DNA from: Fasciolopsis buskii
Taxonomy: Eukaryota; Platyhelminthes; Trematoda; Plagiorchiida; Fasciolidae
Length of the DNA stretch: 64,000 bases
Reading direction: 5' to 3'
Assembly (NCBI GenBank): GCA_008360955.1
Contig: LUCM01006383.1
Coordinates: 11,753-75,752 of the forward strand
Part shown: positions 1 to 12,000 of the stretch, piece by piece
Layout: every line of letters starts with the position of its first letter
Numbering within the stretch: position 1 is the first letter of the stretch
The notes under the pieces: generated by a model
Databases searched by the model: none
Seen by the model: only the letters and a program-made list of their open reading frames with translations
What the model was told of the DNA's origin: nothing
Position numbers and translations under genes: made by a program

Positions 1-446
1 ATCCCCATCTCTGTTCAACTTTTTCATAGAGAATCTTCTGTAGGACGTTGTATCTGCCCCATTGGACGACAGAATTGAACTCATCCTAGGGAATGGACTA
101 TACTGCCTTGTTGAGTGACAACGGCATAGACAATTCAACGAGCAGTAGACTGGTTGAAATTTGGAATATCTAGGTACGGTATGTACTTTGCATCTTCGAA
201 GTGCGAGATGCTTCTTTAAAACTGGCAGGATCCTTTGCCTGCACTCATCCTTCGCGGTAATCGGTTAGAATTAGTCAAAGCCTCAATTACCTCACGAGTC
301 TGATTAAACTTGGCGGAGGTGTTGGGGAGAAAGTTACATCGTGAACTGAGAAAGCCAGAACAGCTTTCGCAAACCTGGGATACTTGTGACACTGCCATGC
401 AATCCGGCTTTCCCTCAAGGGAAGGGTGTGCAATACTATATTCGTG
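1..446. other. No recognised feature
   Basis: No exon of aconitase and no clear transposon motif was recognised. It may be an eroded upstream part of the retrotransposon fragment that begins near 447. Confidence 0.4.
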
Positions 447-1000
447 GTGTTCTTTACGATTGTGAGACTTGGCCTCTTCGTGCTAGGAATGCCCAGCGAC
501 TTCCTGACTTCCTGTTTTCAACCACCGATATCTCGGAAGCATTATTCTAGTCTGGTGGGAACACCGGGTGAGCAGTGACTAAGTGCGTTATCGTTTGTCA
601 GGTGCGGACAGTCGTCCTCTGACTGAGATATTCGTTCTACGTCATCTTCAACAAGTGGATTGCATGTGCCTGTGCGTCGCGCACCTTTTCGTGTTGCTTT
701 TGCACGCGCTGGGAAAGGCTAGAAGAGTCGACGTGACGGTCAGGCCATGGCTTGGCATAGAGGTATAAAGAAGTTAGTTTGGCTTTGGCCTCAGTTAGTG
801 TTTCCCGCCTTTTCGATTGGAGTCCAAGGGGTGAGGGTTGTTGTTGGTTGGAGACGCTGAGAGATATGGCTTAGAACCGAAGTGAGTGGCGCGAATGGTA
901 GTCTGGCTGTAGAATTCGCGCCTCTTAGAAGCACAAAAAGCATGAAGTGTGTGCAGTGAATATGCAAAAAGAATAAAATTTGCCACTTTGTTTATGTTGC
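447..1000 (+). mobile_element. Non-LTR retrotransposon, C-terminal fragment (degenerate)
   Basis: Translating + strand in pieces gives LYDCETWPLRA near 447-500, then VRYRLSGADSRPLTEI from about 580. Both match the region after the polymerase core in RTE-like elements of invertebrates (YACETW...LR, VSxAEVRxRVLG). Stops and frameshifts are frequent, so this is a dead fragment. It is in the region upstream of the first visible aconitase exon. The 3' edge is placed near an aataaa at 974-979 and is uncertain. Confidence 0.6.
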
Positions 1001-1328
1001 TCCCCTCATATATCCATTCCCTCTGTAGTCCTACTTGTTATTGTTGCGTTGGCACTAAGCTTGTTTTCAATTCCGTTTATACATATATATGCATATATAT
1101 ACATATATAATGTATTAAGTATTCTAGCAAGGCTACAACGATTGTGGAATTGGACCACATCTTTTGTACTCACCGGCCATGTTTGTGAGCTGCAAACCAG
1201 GACCGACCTTTTTGCTGCCACAGATGTTTCAGTTTAGTGTGTGGAAATCGAGCCTTCTCTCTAGGCTGGATCATTTCATGCGATATGGGACAATCGAGTG
1301 AGACAACTACGCAAGTAACAGAATCTAA
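1001..1328. other. AT-rich stretch, nothing recognised
   Basis: Contains a short alternating TA/CATA tract around 1080-1115. No coding similarity was recognised. Confidence 0.4.
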
Positions 1329-1583
1329 CTACCTCGTCCCGTTTCTCCTTTCAAGAACAAGGTCCGGCTTTAAGCCAGTCCAGTCCTGGAACATTTTGTA
1401 CTTCGAAGGTGCAAAATGCATCCCAGACGTTGTTGCTTTATAGTTCAAGCAATCGAGAAGAACCTGCAAGTTATTTTGTTCCTCACTAAGCAACAAAACA
1501 TCGTCCGCATATTCTAGGTCAGGTGGTTTCCCATCTGAGCAAGGAGCAGTTATTTTATTTGGATGGCGGACTAAATTCACCAC
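1329..1583 (-). mobile_element. Non-LTR reverse transcriptase fragment (YADD box)
   Basis: The - strand reads 84 codons with LEYADDVLLLSE (Y at about 1511), then LLDCLNYKATTSGMHFAPSKYKMFQDW, the hallmark block around the catalytic Asp pair of RTE-like reverse transcriptases in flukes. Upstream and downstream polymerase blocks are missing, so it is a fragment. It lies opposite in strand to the fragment at 447-1000. Confidence 0.8.
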
Positions 1584-2338
1584 GTCACACTACCACCAAT
1601 AAACCTGCGGTGTTTTTTTAAGGAGAACGCTTACCAACCGAAAACCAAATCCGCTCTCAACGTTCCCCTTGGTTATTCGCATCCGTCTATTTAGTGAAAC
1701 TGGACTAACCTTATTCACGACTAACTTTCAAATTGCTGGTCGGTACCTTCTTTAACTAGGGAACTGCTATTCTGAGTCTCCGCTGGCAACTGTTTTTAGG
1801 GTTGTAAAAATCCAGTTATACTGACGTCGTTGCAATGTTAAATGATTTTTATCCACGCCAAATTTCATAGTCTTAATTGCGCTTTCTGTAGGTGTCGTGC
1901 ATCTTTTAGGCATTGGTACAACCGGCGGCTAAGCCGATGAGGTAGTCATTCTCTCAGAACTGATTAAGACCAAGTTCTCCGAGAATGTGACAGATTGATT
2001 CGTCTGTTATGTCTGCGTGGGCATTTCAATTTCCGGCGACGGCGAACACCTGCCTCCCGTATCTGATTGATCCCCCTGGAGTTTGGCATAATTCGTCTTT
2101 CGCTTCATTTTCCGCCGCACTAGTCGAAGCTTAGGCTGCCCTTACCGGTAAACCATAGAGGGACCCTTTAAAGCATCATGGCTAGCTGGAAGAACATTGA
2201 CTGCCAAGAATTCGTTTCATAACCAACTACCTCGTTCATAGCGAACGCGGTAACAAAAGAATCGGCGTCTGTCAGGCTGCTGTGATATAGCTAATATTTG
2301 TTTGCACAAATCTGAATACCAATAGTATGCCATCAGCA
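1584..2338. other. Intron or upstream sequence, nothing recognised
   Basis: No aconitase exon, repeat or RNA gene was recognised here. It is probably intron sequence 5' of the first visible exon. Confidence 0.4.
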
Positions 2339-2460
2339 TCATGGGGAGGGACGAAAACAATGAGCAAAACAGGAGAAAGAAAAAGACAATGTGTAGAGTT
2401 CACAATAGATATTAGTTCGTCTACTCCCCATCTCCACATTACCGGCCGTCCATTGGGTGG
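2339..2460. repeat. Dispersed repeat C, copy 1
   Basis: Shares an ordered series of words with 25,120-25,260: cgaaaacaat, then a purine-rich gagaaagaag-like stretch, then gaatag/atagatatt, then tctattctccatctccacat. Same orientation in both. Similarity is moderate, with indels. Family unknown. Confidence 0.5.
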
Positions 2461-2834
2461 CCAACTCAGAGCCTAAGACATCCACCTTCGACCATGCTGA
2501 GGCATTTGGAGGCGATAAAGCCAATAGAAGCTTCCTCTTTCTTCGTATCTTTATTTTCCGAGAACGTAGGTTGTTAAGCCATTTCGTACTGGACCAAGGA
2601 TTTGCTTTAGATGTGACTGACAGATCACTTGTTTGTTAAATAACCATCGTGAACTGTTGTAAGACAGCGAACAATAGGGGTTGACCAAATTCCGAAAAAC
2701 TTCAACAAAACTGCTGAGAGTATCGGTTCCATCGTATCTTGTTTTTTACTATACATACTTATTCCAGTGACCCACAGTTGAGTTTGCGTTCTAAAACCAG
2801 TCTTCACCACGTCTTCATCTTCGTTTTGCCGCAG

Positions 2835-3059
2835 ATCATGCTGGAAAACTATGTGTTTCCTGGAGCACTCATTATCGGTACCGACAGTCATACACCAAAT
2901 GGTGGTGGTCTCGGTGGACTCTGTATCGGCGTAGGTGGTGCTGATGCAGTTGACGTTATGGCAAACTTACCATGGGAGCTAAAGGCGCCAACGATTATTG
3001 GCGTCCATTTGACGGGAAAGTTATCAGGTTGGACAAGTCCCAAAGATATCATTTTGAAA
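2835..3059 (+). CDS. ACO2: Aconitase exon a (first exon in window)
   Basis: Encodes residues 1-75 of the visible protein, with [23 protein letters not shown] and LSGWTSPKD. The acceptor is gcag before ATC. The donor is GAAA|gtaagt. Phase 0 at both ends. The exon before it should encode the part ending in the family's SGIIHQ stretch; that is not in the 2.8 kb upstream. Confidence 0.95.
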
Positions 3060-6000
3060 GTAAGTGTGTATCGTACCTTCTACCCAAGCGATGCCCCTTT
3101 TTGAATTACAATCAGAATGACTCTCATATTTCACCGAAGTTGGAAGGTCGTGTGTACCGTGTGCGGTGTTTTCGGTTCCGTTTTATGGTTTCAAGACATG
3201 GAGTCTGTTTGCCAACGTTTTTCGTCTCTCAGAGGTTTTTGGTCATCGATGTTTGTGCAGTATCAGTCGGATTGGATGGAGTGACTATGTGAGTGATGTA
3301 ATGGTTAGAAATCTAGCATTAAGTGCCGATTCTGCGGATATCTTATCTCAGCGTATGAAGCTTAGTAGACTTCGTTCGTTGCATACGGCAAACACCTGTA
3401 CCATACTGCGCCTTATTTTCCGTTTTTCTTTCGAGGTAGAGGGGCTATTTGGAGGTCAACAAATGTTCTGGTGTAGAAAGTGGGTGCCTCACCTCCTTGT
3501 AGTTGGAGTCCGAACGATACATCCGACCAGTTGACTAAAAATATTGAAGGATTTAGAAGCGAACCATGAACATTGGAGATCGTGGTATCAATTCCTGTCG
3601 AATCAGAACGGTTAGAAATTGTGTTTGTACAGTTGGATTTTATTCCGTGTTTTGGCTACTGTGGCATTCTTTTCTTTTCCCGGCCTATGTATTTCTGCTT
3701 TTTATCAATCTGATACATTCATTCTTTCAATTGTAGCGTGTAACGTTGCGAGGAAGGAAGCGGCCAGTGGTGCTCGTTGTGCTGTTTAACCGTGAAGATG
3801 ACGAGTTATTTTTAATTTTTTACGCGATCCTGCCTTTGTGGGTAACAAGAGGATGTGAGAGGCAATAAACATTCGTTCGCATTCATACAGAGGTTTCAAC
3901 AATACGGTAACGATATCGATGTAAAAGAATCATAGGTGACCGAGAAACAAAGTGTGCATTAAGATACCCCGGAGATTTTATTGATGGGGAGATCCAGCGA
4001 TCACCTATCTGCTGTTGTTAAAGGATTACAATGGAAACTTCATTCGCGTAATTCATGTTTTTCAAACTGAATACCAAAGCGTTCTGGTCTAAGTAAATTT
4101 CCCTCGCTGATGATTTTTTTCCTTCCTCCGTTCTGTGAATGTTATTTTAGGTTGCGGAAATCCTCACTGTGAAAGGTGGAACAGGAAGTATTGTGGAATA
4201 TTTCGGTCCCGGAGTTGATTCAATTTCTTGTACTGGGATGGCTACCATATGTAACATGGGCGCGGAGATCGGAGCCACAACCTCAGTGTTCCCGTTCAAT
4301 CATCGGATGGGAGAATATCTACAAGCGACCAGTCGTCAGACGATAGCCGAGGAGGCGAAAAAGCATAGTGTAAGGCTCATACACATGTTTATCTTCATGG
4401 TCCAGTACTTGTTGATTTGATATTTTTTCATCACGTGAGAAAATGAGTCTTCAGTATGTTGCACTCGTAGTTCGTTCTTCTAGAACCTTAGTCCTATGCA
4501 CTGAAGTTTCAGGAGTTGCAACATTTATTTACCTATTAGATCATAATAACTCCTTTAATTCGCTTTTTTAAATTTGTATTCTCCATTTACTGGGTTACTC
4601 ATTTATGATAGAATGATTTTATGAAATGGTGCTCTAACTCAAAAGGTTTTCATCATCGTTAAACAGCAAGGCAAGCCTCACTGACCGCTACCTTTTTCCC
4701 ACAGTTACATGTTTCTATAAGAAAAGTCAATATCCAAGGGAACAGAGAGTGGACCTACACAGGCGAGACAGGATAAGAATACTGCAGTAACTAACACACG
4801 GAGCACAGTCTAACTGTACAAACGTACTTTTTTAATCATTCTGATTCGATGGAAAATGGTAATTCGATCGCCACTGTTCACGGTTCACTGCCATATCCTA
4901 GCTGACTGGTCTTTCGTACTCCAACTAACAAGGTACGAGACACCTGCTTTGTCTAAGTTCCGTGCGCATTTTCTTATTGCACGTTGCCACGTCATCTGCT
5001 GATCTTTACATGGTTTCTTCCACTCCCTGAGAGGAACGTGACACAGGGCACGGTGTGGTTGATGTGTTCACCATACGCAACACGTGACCCAACCAGCGTA
5101 GTCTACTAAGTTTCATACGCTGATAGGGTATTCTCAGAATTGCTGCCTAATATTACATTCCTCACCTCACCGCTCACCAGGTCACTCCATCCAATCCTAG
5201 CCATACTACGTAGACATCGATGATTGAAAATTTCCAAGCAACGAACATCTCCTACGCGCATACTCCATGTCTCACAAGCATACAACAGGGCTGATTGCCC
5301 TGCGGCACAGTATAAGTGACCTTTTAACTTCAGTGAAATATCAAGCCGACGCCGCAAGTGCTTAAGTCCAGCGTAAGCTGCTCGGGCCTTTGATATACGT
5401 GCGTTTACCTCTACTGCCGAGCTGCAATTGTTGGACACGCAGCTACCAAGGTAAGTGAAAGGTCCACAGTCGTTAGTTCCCCTCCATCCAGTATCAAGTT
5501 TGGGACTCTTGTCTTCTAGTCCTGTAACAACACTTTACACTATGAATATGGAAAGCACATGCCAAACCGAGCTACCAACCTCGAGAATCTGTCTAGAGCA
5601 TGTTGTGCATGATCCGCAGATTCGAACAAGCACGCGACATCATCTGCGTAATCTAGATCACAAAGATTCTCACCATTTCCCAGGTCTGTTTCTACGTCCT
5701 GGAGATCTCCTAACTCATCTTCCATGACGAAGTTGAACAAGAATGGAGAGATGGGATGAGACATCCTTGTCGACCGCCGCTAGTCGTTTCGAATGAACTT
5801 TACAGTTCACTGTATACTCTCACGCGACCAGAGGTGTGCAAGTACAATGCTCGCAACAGGCTCATGAACTTCGCTGACATACTCTTTTGGTGGAGAGCAC
5901 TGGACAGCGCTGTCCCATCCACTAAATCGAGTGCATCTTTGAAGTCGAGAAAGACTATGATCGTAGGGTTGCGGTGTGTGTAGCGCGTTTTGATTAACTG

Positions 6001-9000
6001 CCAGAGATTAAATATTTGGTCGATGCAACCTCGACGTGGACGAAATTCGGCCTGCTGTTCGTGGATGTTACTCTCGCTAATCGATGTCAGACGCATTAGC
6101 ATTATCGAAGCTAAGACTTTAGTACCTATCGGAATTAAACTAATGCAACGGTGATTGGCACAGTCACTCCATATGCCCTTCTTGAGGATGGGTACAATCA
6201 GCGAGTCACTCCACGTACACGAAACACGTTCCTCGTTCCAAATATCACGAAGCAAAGCGGTAATTGATTTCATCAGGGCTTCTTCACCCAATTTGAAAAG
6301 AACTGGGGAAGTTCGTCGAGGCTGGCTGCTTTTCCCTCTTCGGAAGTCGAATATTCGACTGCACTTCCACTTCCGTTAGGGGATCAAGTGACACCTCCCA
6401 AGGATTTGCAGCTTCAGACGTCGGACCAAGCACTTGAACTTGTAGCCATCTAAACCGATCCTTGAAGTGCTCTGTCCAACGGTCCAGCCTTGTTGTTTAC
6501 CATGGGTGAGCTCTCCATTTCTACTACACACGACTTCACTAACCGAAGTTTGCCACCCGCCGGTGTCACGTACAAGCTTAAACAGTTTGTGATTGTTACC
6601 TGATGCAGTCGCTTCTTCCATCTCTTCGGCTATCTTGATCCACCAGTTTTCACGGCTTTGACGTGAACTGGTTCAACTATCTTCATGCAATTCGTCCTCT
6701 TAGCCTTTGTGTATAATTGCCGTTCTGTGTTGCTCCGTGTGTTGGCTGCAGCAGCGTCTTATCTTTTCCCGTCTATGTAGCTCCATTCCTCGTTCCCCTT
6801 GGGTATTCACTTTTTATATAAATGTGTAACTCTGGGGAAAAGGCAGTGGTCAGTAAGGCTTGCCTTGCTGTCTAGCACTGAACGATGATGATGATGATGC
6901 TCTTGTGTGCGTGGTAAGGAGTATACACTAATGTAAATAACCCATTTATCCATACAGTTGCTCGCAGGTATGAAACTGCTGGAAACAAGATTAGCAAATA
7001 AGCCTAGTATGGGCATGTACATAGTAGACTACTAGGCTGAAAGTATGTAATCCAGTTTCTCCAATCTCAATTTAAAGACCAAATAAGCACAAATCAATGA
7101 ACAGTGTTCATCACCGATTCGCTAAAATTCTCTGCTGTTGTACGCCAACCAGTTTCGAGCAGTCAGCCGGAACTGAGCAGAGTTTCATCCAGTAGTTCAC
7201 CAGACTTTCGGTTACAATAGTTACGGACCGTGACCTTAATTTTATTCATTCCCTCTTGCTACCTCGTTGCTTTATCGCCTTCACAACTTCCATCGTGTTG
7301 CTGCATTTGTAGGATGTGTTGCTCTCACCGGATCGAGGCTGTGAATACGATCGGGTAATTGAGATCAATCTGGACACGTTGGAGCCTCATGTAAACGGTC
7401 CATTTACTCCGGATTTGGCTCACTCTATTTCTAAGGTCAGATTTATTTTCAGCTGTTCTGTGTTGTTTCCGAACGAGTTGCATGGCCGTCTACAGGCTGC
7501 CTCAGAGAATTTGATTGGTAGTACTGTCCTTTGAGTTAGTTAGAATTATCTACTACATGGCTTACCAAAAGGATATGAAGACTCTAGTCTAGTATTTGGC
7601 CTGACCCAGTGGGTAATGGTTGATGCCCACGGAATTTCCCCATTCGAATTTTGAAGACAGCAGAGTAATCGACACATCTATTCGAGGTATTTCATCTGTG
7701 CATTAAAGAGATGTAGTGAACTGTTGCCAAGTCGCAGAGGCTTCGATTTACGAAGAGTGAGCCATATGTCCTACAGATTTTGGCCTTCTGGAATCAAGTA
7801 CAAATCGCTACACTTATCTGGTATCAGACGAAGATTCAATTCATTTCTCTAGAACCACAAAAAGGTTTGATTTTTTTCATGACATGCTTGGGGAGTGAAT
7901 GTAGTGGATGGCGCTTGTCCCAAAGCCGCTATGGCCCACTACAGGGGGGAGGGGAGCCGGAAACCGTGGTCCTGAAACTTGGAGTGATATGGAAACGCAA
8001 GATCCCAGTAGATCAGGTATGGTAACGAGCCGGGCGACAGCGAATCGCCATTTGCCACCAAAGAATCTTGGTGGTAATCAGATACCGACAGCCAATTTCG
8101 CCTAGTGGAAAACTGTCAGTCACCCAGTCAGTCGGAATATAACGGTGAACAGATTTGCCGGCCAGTTAGTCCTAGGAAAATCAGATGGATTATTGCAAAC
8201 TTCACGTTCAGTAGGGATGCGAAGTGAAGTCAGAAAAGTCTCCTTTAAACAACAATGGCCGGTGGTCATACGAGGTTAGCTAATTCAATGATTGTCGCGG
8301 GACTGTTGAACATAACCGATTGGCACGGGTCACCAATGATGTAGAGGTGAGAATTAGCCAAAATCAAGGTGAAGAGACAAGAACGGAAGAGGAACTGAAG
8401 AGCTGAGAGATTTATCATCAACAAAATGTTGACGGTTGCGCAATAGATGCGTTTTCAATACCAAAGTCAACATGACCCTTTGTGATTCTGTACCACTCTA
8501 GTCTCTCCCCCCCAGGTTGCCGATGTTCTTCAGTTGTAGCGTAAGCTTTGGAGACTACGGGAAAATATTTCCTTTCTTCCGCACGCATGTATAGCATGTA
8601 ATTAAGATAGATTTCATAATTTATTTACTGGAAACACCACTTCCGAAAGGTTATGGACCAACATTCCCAAGCACTCACTGTGGAGCTGAACCATCAACTC
8701 CAGAGTTAGTTTGCAGTGTTTAGCCATGGTAACTGAGGTAAGTTCACTGACTGAATTTTGGAAATAAACACGGAATATGAAACCTAGTTGTAACCGCTCC
8801 AGATGTTGCTGACTGCTATTTTGGAGAAACCTGTTCAATCTCCAGTACTAACAGTAAAATGGAGGAGAATCCACGAGCAGGATTTTGACTGGACGCCTGA
8901 AATAAGCGTATTCCACCACTTAGCCTCTGATTCCGAAGACAAACTTTCCCAGTTATGATGGCCAAACACCGCTATTCGCCGCCAAATAGGTTGTTTGTAA

Positions 9001-12000
9001 GATTATTATTACGACATCAAGCTTGACTCACCAGGGAAAATCTGGTGGAACGGTTGTGTCGTTGTCTTATTTGTGTTGAAAGCCGTCAGAAACGGTTAAA
9101 ATGGATACTCGATCTCATGGCATAGGGTTTTTAATTCTTACTTGGTACGGCTGAAGTAACGAGATCGATTGCTTTCGGACTGATCCAGGTAGGACCATTC
9201 GGTCACTGTCTTTGTTTATTTTACTTTTCTTCACTAATATCCTCTGATTTTGTTTATTGCCTCGCATCACTATCTGCTGGGGAGTAAAATGAACGAACAT
9301 ACAGTGCGCAAATAAACTGGGGGACAACGGGTGGAAATTATGGTGACGGAGGTGGGTCTCGCGTGCAAGCATCCCACCAACCGTGGCATTTAACTGTGTT
9401 GCCTAGTGTCTGTTTCATCGCTGGTTTGATGTGATGACAACCCATCATCTTTACAGAGAACTATTATTGTGGCACTGATCGAATTTGGGAGAGGAACAAC
9501 TTGTTAACAGTGCTCATGTTATACATAGTAGCTGAAATGCGTGCTTCATGTGGCCTTAAATAGGACATTTCCTACATGCAATGTTTCTCGTGATTGTGAT
9601 TCACTCCGCAGTTGATGGTTCATGACATGACAGAAAAGTATGAAAACACGCAGAGGTGTAGTCGCGAATTCAATAGCTCAGTTGATATATACATTGTATT
9701 GTACTGGACATTGAACAAATGTCAAAGTAGTTGGCCTGCAAAATGCGGTGCGTTTTTGTTTACGGTCTCCATTCGGCTTGGGGGTCGAGTGGTCAATGTT
9801 GTCATGTGACTAACATGAATCTCTTCACATCGAATCACTTTCCAATTCGTGAGCCTTTTAACGGCCGCAGCCCCATTCTTGTTGGTGTGCATCATCGTAT
9901 AATTAATAAGGGAGTAAAAGAGACCATTAACCAGTTGTTACGGTTATCGTCAGATCTGGTTTAGGAATGGGGTTTCCAATTGAGGACAGTGAGCAGAGAA
10001 CCATTGCACTCAGGGCATATATGACAGTTATCTTAACCAAACCGATAATCGAAGTGCCGGCATCCCTCGGTTTCATTTATTGTTCATTGACGGGTACTGT
10101 CTTGCTTCATCGCTTAGTTTCAATCTATTACTGTTGTGTACGACCTTCGTCCGGTGATGCTTGCTTTCTCATCTTTCACTTTCTTTGTTTTGGTAGCTCG
10201 GAGAACACGCGAAACAAAACAACTGGCCTACACCCATTTCTGTCGGTTTGATCGGCTCCTGCACCAATTCATCCTATGAGGATATGACAAGGGCAGCCCA
10301 TGTTGCTCAACAAGCTGCCCAAAAAGGATTGAAAGTGCGTTCCGAATTCCTGGTCACTCCGGGAAGCGAACAAATCCGGGCCACTATTGAACGAGACGGA
10401 CTGATCGAAATATTTGAGAAGATTGGGGGAAAGGTTCTAGCCAATGCTTGTGGTCCGTGTATTGGTCAGTGGTCGAGAAAAGTACGATTGAAATACTTCA
10501 ATCAAAAATTTTCCAGATCATGTTTTCTGAAAGGTTTTATCCGGACTGTTTTCCCCCTCGAATTGTCTCCCAATCGTAAAGGTGATTCTTATTACACTAG
10601 TTTACTAATAAAAGGTCTAAACCGGTGGTTGCTCGACTGAACCCTAAGAAACCGATGGGCTACACTAATCAGTGTGTGAGACAAGCTTTGGGCTATCCCG
10701 CAATGGACCATCGTTGCTTAGCCGTCTTCGCTCGTCTCATCGTTTCTCCTCCATGTATGATCATTCTCAGTCTTGTCGAATCCGCATTCGTTCTTCCTTG
10801 CTAGTTTTTTTGGTAGACTCATTTTTGATTGCTCGAATCGGCAACGATAGCTGGCTGATTGTCCGTTTCTTGTATGCATCTTTATAAGGCGATTGTTTAT
10901 GAAACTGTACCGGTTATACTTGAATTTATTATTTGCAGTGTGAACATCGAACTTGTCACTGGAAATCATGGGAAGCAATGCACGGCTGTTTTATCCCTGT
11001 TGGGAATCCTAAACTCCCGGTTATGCTGATTATCTTCTGTGTCTCAACTAATATCCTGTGCTCGGCGAGAAGTTGACTTTCCATCTCGCACCTGAGATTT
11101 CTTTGCTCCTGCTCATCTCCTATCGTACTAAGTTCAACCCCCGCACCTGAATACTGCTACCACATATGAGACAAGGCTTCGTGTTCTTCAGTTTCTGTTC
11201 TCGACTAGGTCCAACTCAAGGCTCTCCTGGTAATTGATGATGTTGACATCTAGTCCACAGTCACTACCTCAACGTCGAGGAGTGGCTTCGCTGTCTCTTT
11301 TCTATTGCCGCTACTTTGACTTTTGTTCTTTGGAGCTTGCTTCTTCAATCGCTCTACTTTTGACCTTCCTCAACCAATGCCATTCTTAGACTTCTAGCCG
11401 TCCTTACCAAGTTTCTATCCAAGAATGTCGCACCTCTTAATTTTCTTTTCCCCGGAACTTCCGAGCTGTGAATTGCTCCAACTGTGTCTTTTCTCATCCA
11501 CTTATAATCTCATTAAAAAGTTGACCTACTGGTTCTTCAGTGTTCCCCCATAATCCCCTTTCGTGATATCATTGGACTGGACGGGTTATCCCTTATACTG
11601 TAAGTCACTTCGTGTAATTAAAAAAATTGCAATAGAGGGTAGTCCATTTCGGTAAACGGAACAGTGGCGATCACGTTGTCATTTTCTATCGAATCAGAAT
11701 GATTGAAAAAGTGTGTTTGTACAGTTAGACTGTGTTTCGTGTGTTGGCTGCAGCAGCATCTTATCTTTTCCAGCCTGTGTAGGTCCACTCCCTGTTCCTG
11801 TTGGATATTCACTCTTTATAAAAACGTGTAACTCTAGGGAAAGGCAGCGGTCAGTGACGCTTGCCTTGCTGTTTAACACTGAACGATGATGATGCTGATG
11901 ATAGTAAGCGGTATCGATGCTCAACTTAATTCACCATGGTTTTTAGTACTGTCAACCTCCCTTATGATTCACCTTTCAGAGTTCTGGCCTGAAGCCTGTC

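Noticed and set aside
1..2834. Earlier aconitase exons
   Set aside because: I looked for the upstream family stretches (IHCDH, GSGIIHQ) in all + frames and did not find them; they must lie outside the window.
8615..8710. Possible SINE family A remnant
   Set aside because: Only scattered short words agree; not distinguishable from chance by eye.
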